42,781 bases of DNA from Candidatus Gastranaerophilales bacterium (lineage in GTDB: Bacteria; Cyanobacteriota; Vampirovibrionia; Gastranaerophilales; Gastranaerophilaceae): assembly GCA_944325675.1 (NCBI GenBank), contig CALVAZ010000112.1, forward strand, positions 1-42,781. Direction: 5' to 3'. This document shows positions 41,036 through 42,781 of the stretch, in pieces. The notes below the pieces were generated by a model. The model was given only the letters and a program-made list of their open reading frames with translations. It was not told where the DNA came from and made no database searches. A program made the position numbers and the translations under genes. Within the stretch, counting starts at the first letter, position 1; each line of letters begins with the position of its first letter.

Positions 41036-41820
41036 ATGAAAATATCGGTGATAACAAACGGGGGGCGACTCCTCTAAGCCTACGCAGCCGTTGCATTTGC
41101 ACAATTAAACATGGTTTAAAAAGAGGAAAAGGTTTTACATTAGCAGAAGTTCTTATAACTTTAGGTATAATAGGCATTGTTGCTGCGTTGACTATACCTA
41201 CAATGGTTAAGAATTATCAGCAAAAAGCTCTAAATAATCAATTTAAAAAAACTTATGCACTAATTAATCAAGCGTTACTATCTACGGTAGGTGAGCTTGG
41301 TTATATACCGCAATGTTATTATCAAACTAATAATATCTATGTCCATGATGATGCTGCTTGTACGCTTCTTCGCGAGAAATTTTTTTCTAAAATAAAAATT
41401 TCAAGAGTGTGTGCAGGAAAAGCATATGCAGATGGCTGTATACCTGAATATGAAGGAATGGATACAGTTGCAAATGCAAATAATCCGGATGCGGAAGTGC
41501 CTGAAGGATATGAAGATTATGGTGAATATGCTTCAAGAGGATGTACTTTTTTTCGTAAAGAAGCAATATTAAATGATCGCACCGTGTATGTTGCAACAGA
41601 TGGAACAATAATGTTTCCATATGCATCTACAATAAACATACTTGCTGTTGATGTTAATGGGGTGAAAGGGCCTAATAAATGGGGTTATGATCTGTTTTCG
41701 TTTATGTTAAGATTTGATGGTTCAAAGCTGTATTATGGTGGCGAGGGTTGTATGCATGTTGAAAAAGGTGGTGTTGGCACTTCAACAATGATCTTGAGAT
41801 TACAAAAAAATGAACTTTGA
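41036..41820 (+). pseudogene. Pseudopilin gene out of frame at a G6 run (phase-off or frameshifted)
   Basis: A strong GGAGG is 6 nt before the ATG at 41036, but the frame MKISVITNGGRLL stops at 41075 because the run at 41060-41065 has six G. With seven G the product would read N-G-G-A-T-P-L-S and continue openly through a basic leader into G-FTLAEVLITLGIIGIVAA and the pilin body (to 41820). The body keeps EEYRSLN-free pilin traits: several Cys, and DVNGVKGPNKWGYDLFSF near the end, as in the 1155 pilin. No start codon with a ribosome site lies between the run and the pilin helix. The frame from 41188 alone lacks the signal and helix start. Confidence 0.8.
41060..41065 (+). repeat. G6 homopolymer at the frame break
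   Basis: It sits in AAC-GGGGGG-CGACTCCTCTAAG. The equivalent run in the 16323 gene has seven G. Confidence 0.85.
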
Positions 41821-41844
41821 TATTTTTTTAAATCAGTATATAAT
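41817..41844 (+). promoter_or_regulatory. Promoter overlapping the pilin stop codon
   Basis: TTGATA (41817-41822), 16-bp spacer, TATAAT (41839-41844), with the ATG 6 nt further on. The -35 contains the TGA of the 41036 gene. Confidence 0.65.
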
Positions 41845-41850
41845 ACTGTT

Positions 41851-42781
41851 ATGAAAAAGATTTTTGCATTAGTCATATCAATAGTTTTTATGTTCAATAC
41901 AGTGGTTTTGGCAGCTGAACCATTGCAGGGACATATTGAAGAAACTGATGAATATAAACAGCTTCAAGATGAGCTTTTTACAGGGAAAATTGAACATCTT
42001 GACAGAAAAGATATAATTAATATGACTGTGTCACAGGTTTTGGATACATCGTATTCAATGGAGGGCGATGAGTTTTTCGCTCAAGTTACATCGGATGTTT
42101 ATGGAGATGAAGGGGTTATTATTCCAAAAGGTACTATAGCTCATGGGAAAATTTCTCAAACGGGTGAAGCCGGAAATATGGGGAAACAGGCTTGGATAGA
42201 ACTTTCTTTTGATTATCTGGTAACTCCTGATGGCAGAGAAATCCCAATTGATGGTAAGATGTCAACAAAATTACATCCGATTACTGAAACTTCCAAAATA
42301 ATTGCCCAAGACTTAGGCTATACCGCAGCAGGCGGTGTTGTCGGGGGATTTTTGGCGCTCAATTGGCTGGGGTTAGAAGCTGCTATTTTATCGCAAGGTT
42401 ATACAATAGCAGGCGGTGCTGCGTTGGGTGGTGCTGTCGGTTTGGGTATGGCTCTAATCAGAAAAGGTAAGGATGTTTTAATCGCTCCAGGTGATGAAAT
42501 TAAGGTTAAAATAAATTCTAAAGTCCCTTTGCCTGTCTATAAAGCCGAAGCATTGAAGCAGGAAGAACTATTATACCCCGGGTTAGACATATTGATTACC
42601 AATGTCAAACATGAGGAGGATCCTTTTGGTGAAATGAATACAATCACGCTTTCTATAACCATTTCTAATATGTCAGACAAAACTCTTTCAGGGTTTGATA
42701 TGGCACTTGTGAATGATTATAATTCATCTTTCAGACCTTCAATTTTTGGTGATACAAAGATTATGTTTAAAACGATAAATC
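41851..42781 (+). CDS. Secreted protein of unknown function, runs off the window
   Basis: Open for 310 codons to the window end, so the C-terminus is missing. It starts with a signal peptide (MKKIFALVISIVFMFNTVVLA). The middle has a pattern close to TrbI/VirB10-like beta barrels: DEGVIIPKGTIAHGKISQ, then DGREIPIDGKMSTKLHP, followed by a Gly/Ala-rich hydrophobic stretch of about 45 residues (GGVVGGFLALNWLGLEAA and onward) and KGKDVLIAPGDEIKVKINSK. The last part (TLSITISNMSDKTLSG) looks like an Ig-like beta domain. No ribosome site precedes the ATG; a -10 box is 6 nt upstream. Family not assigned. Confidence 0.75.
   Translation, partial: MKKIFALVISIVFMFNTVVLAAEPLQGHIEETDEYKQLQDELFTGKIEHLDRKDIINMTVSQVLDTSYSMEGDEFFAQVTSDVYGDEGVIIPKGTIAHGKISQTGEAGNMGKQAWIELSFDYLVTPDGREIPIDGKMSTKLHPITETSKIIAQDLGYTAAGGVVGGFLALNWLGLEAAILSQGYTIAGGAALGGAVGLGMALIRKGKDVLIAPGDEIKVKINSKVPLPVYKAEALKQEELLYPGLDILITNVKHEEDPFGEMNTITLSITISNMSDKTLSGFDMALVNDYNSSFRPSIFGDTKIMFKTIN

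Noticed and set aside
41057-41075. Programmed -1 frameshift at the G6 run instead of phase variation
   Set aside because: The upstream base is C, so no proper X-XXY-YYZ slippery heptamer exists in frame, and no downstream stimulatory hairpin was apparent. Not fully excluded.

Overview
The window is AT-rich, densely coding DNA from a bacterium with short intergenic gaps and many overlapping genes. Several things point to a gut-type, non-photosynthetic relative of Cyanobacteria (Vampirovibrionia/Melainabacteria, probably Gastranaerophilales). There is a family of pseudopilins with an (A/G)-FTLAEVLIT N-terminus and a D-x-N/D-G-x-K-x-PN motif, a cyanobacterial-style RNase E/G, a stand-alone MlaE permease and a peptidoglycan gene set, all at low GC. 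The assignment is an inference from protein style; no marker gene search was possible.

Layout. 1-1103: three small envelope-type proteins (YtxH, DUF948, YtxH). 1155-4747 (minus): a pseudopilin, then an overlapping operon of an NTF2-like lipid/secreted protein, LspA, an RluA/D pseudouridine synthase and a two-TM protein. 4856-7333: LeuS. 7359-7886: an acetyltransferase. 8024-14627: a tightly packed run murC-murB-ddl-ftsQ-nadE-folC, a dcw-type cluster joined to NAD and folate genes. 14631-16187: a membrane glycosyltransferase with an added Cys-rich domain. 16323-18142: pseudopilin, a 3' remnant of another pseudopilin and a small unknown gene. 18384-19871: secreted trypsin-like protease and MlaE. 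19877-23420 (minus): histidine kinase, CheY-like regulator and a shortened PilB/GspE-type ATPase. 23530-24639: a close paralogue of the 16323 pilin. 24644-26845: Rel/SpoT. 26916-31191: DUF167, an unknown gene, a histidine-codon leader peptide with a complete attenuator, an unknown membrane protein and two paralogous CX5R phosphatase-like proteins. 31230-34176 (minus): HD-GYP protein, AGCS alanine symporter, family-4 uracil-DNA glycosylase. 34271-34554: a hairpin-rich, non-coding element with terminal inverted repeats. 34578-35501: PanE-like reductase. 35506-40941 (minus): two small unknown proteins, a radical SAM/DUF2344 protein, RNase E/G and two small membrane or pilin-like proteins. 41036-42781: a pseudopilin whose reading frame is broken at a G6 run, and the start of a secreted protein that leaves the window.

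The strongest unexpected signals are: (1) a textbook histidine attenuator (leader peptide with four His codons, mutually exclusive hairpins, intrinsic terminator) placed before genes that are not histidine biosynthesis genes; (2) G6/G7 homopolymer runs in or near the 5' ends of three pilin genes, with the 41036 gene out of frame exactly there, suggesting phase variation; (3) at least eight genes whose -10 box sits 6-9 nt before the ATG and that lack a Shine-Dalgarno, suggesting common leaderless mRNAs; (4) a NAD synthetase whose glutaminase domain has lost its catalytic residues; and (5) the hairpin-rich mobile-like element. No rRNA, tRNA, CRISPR array, insertion sequence or integrase was found.
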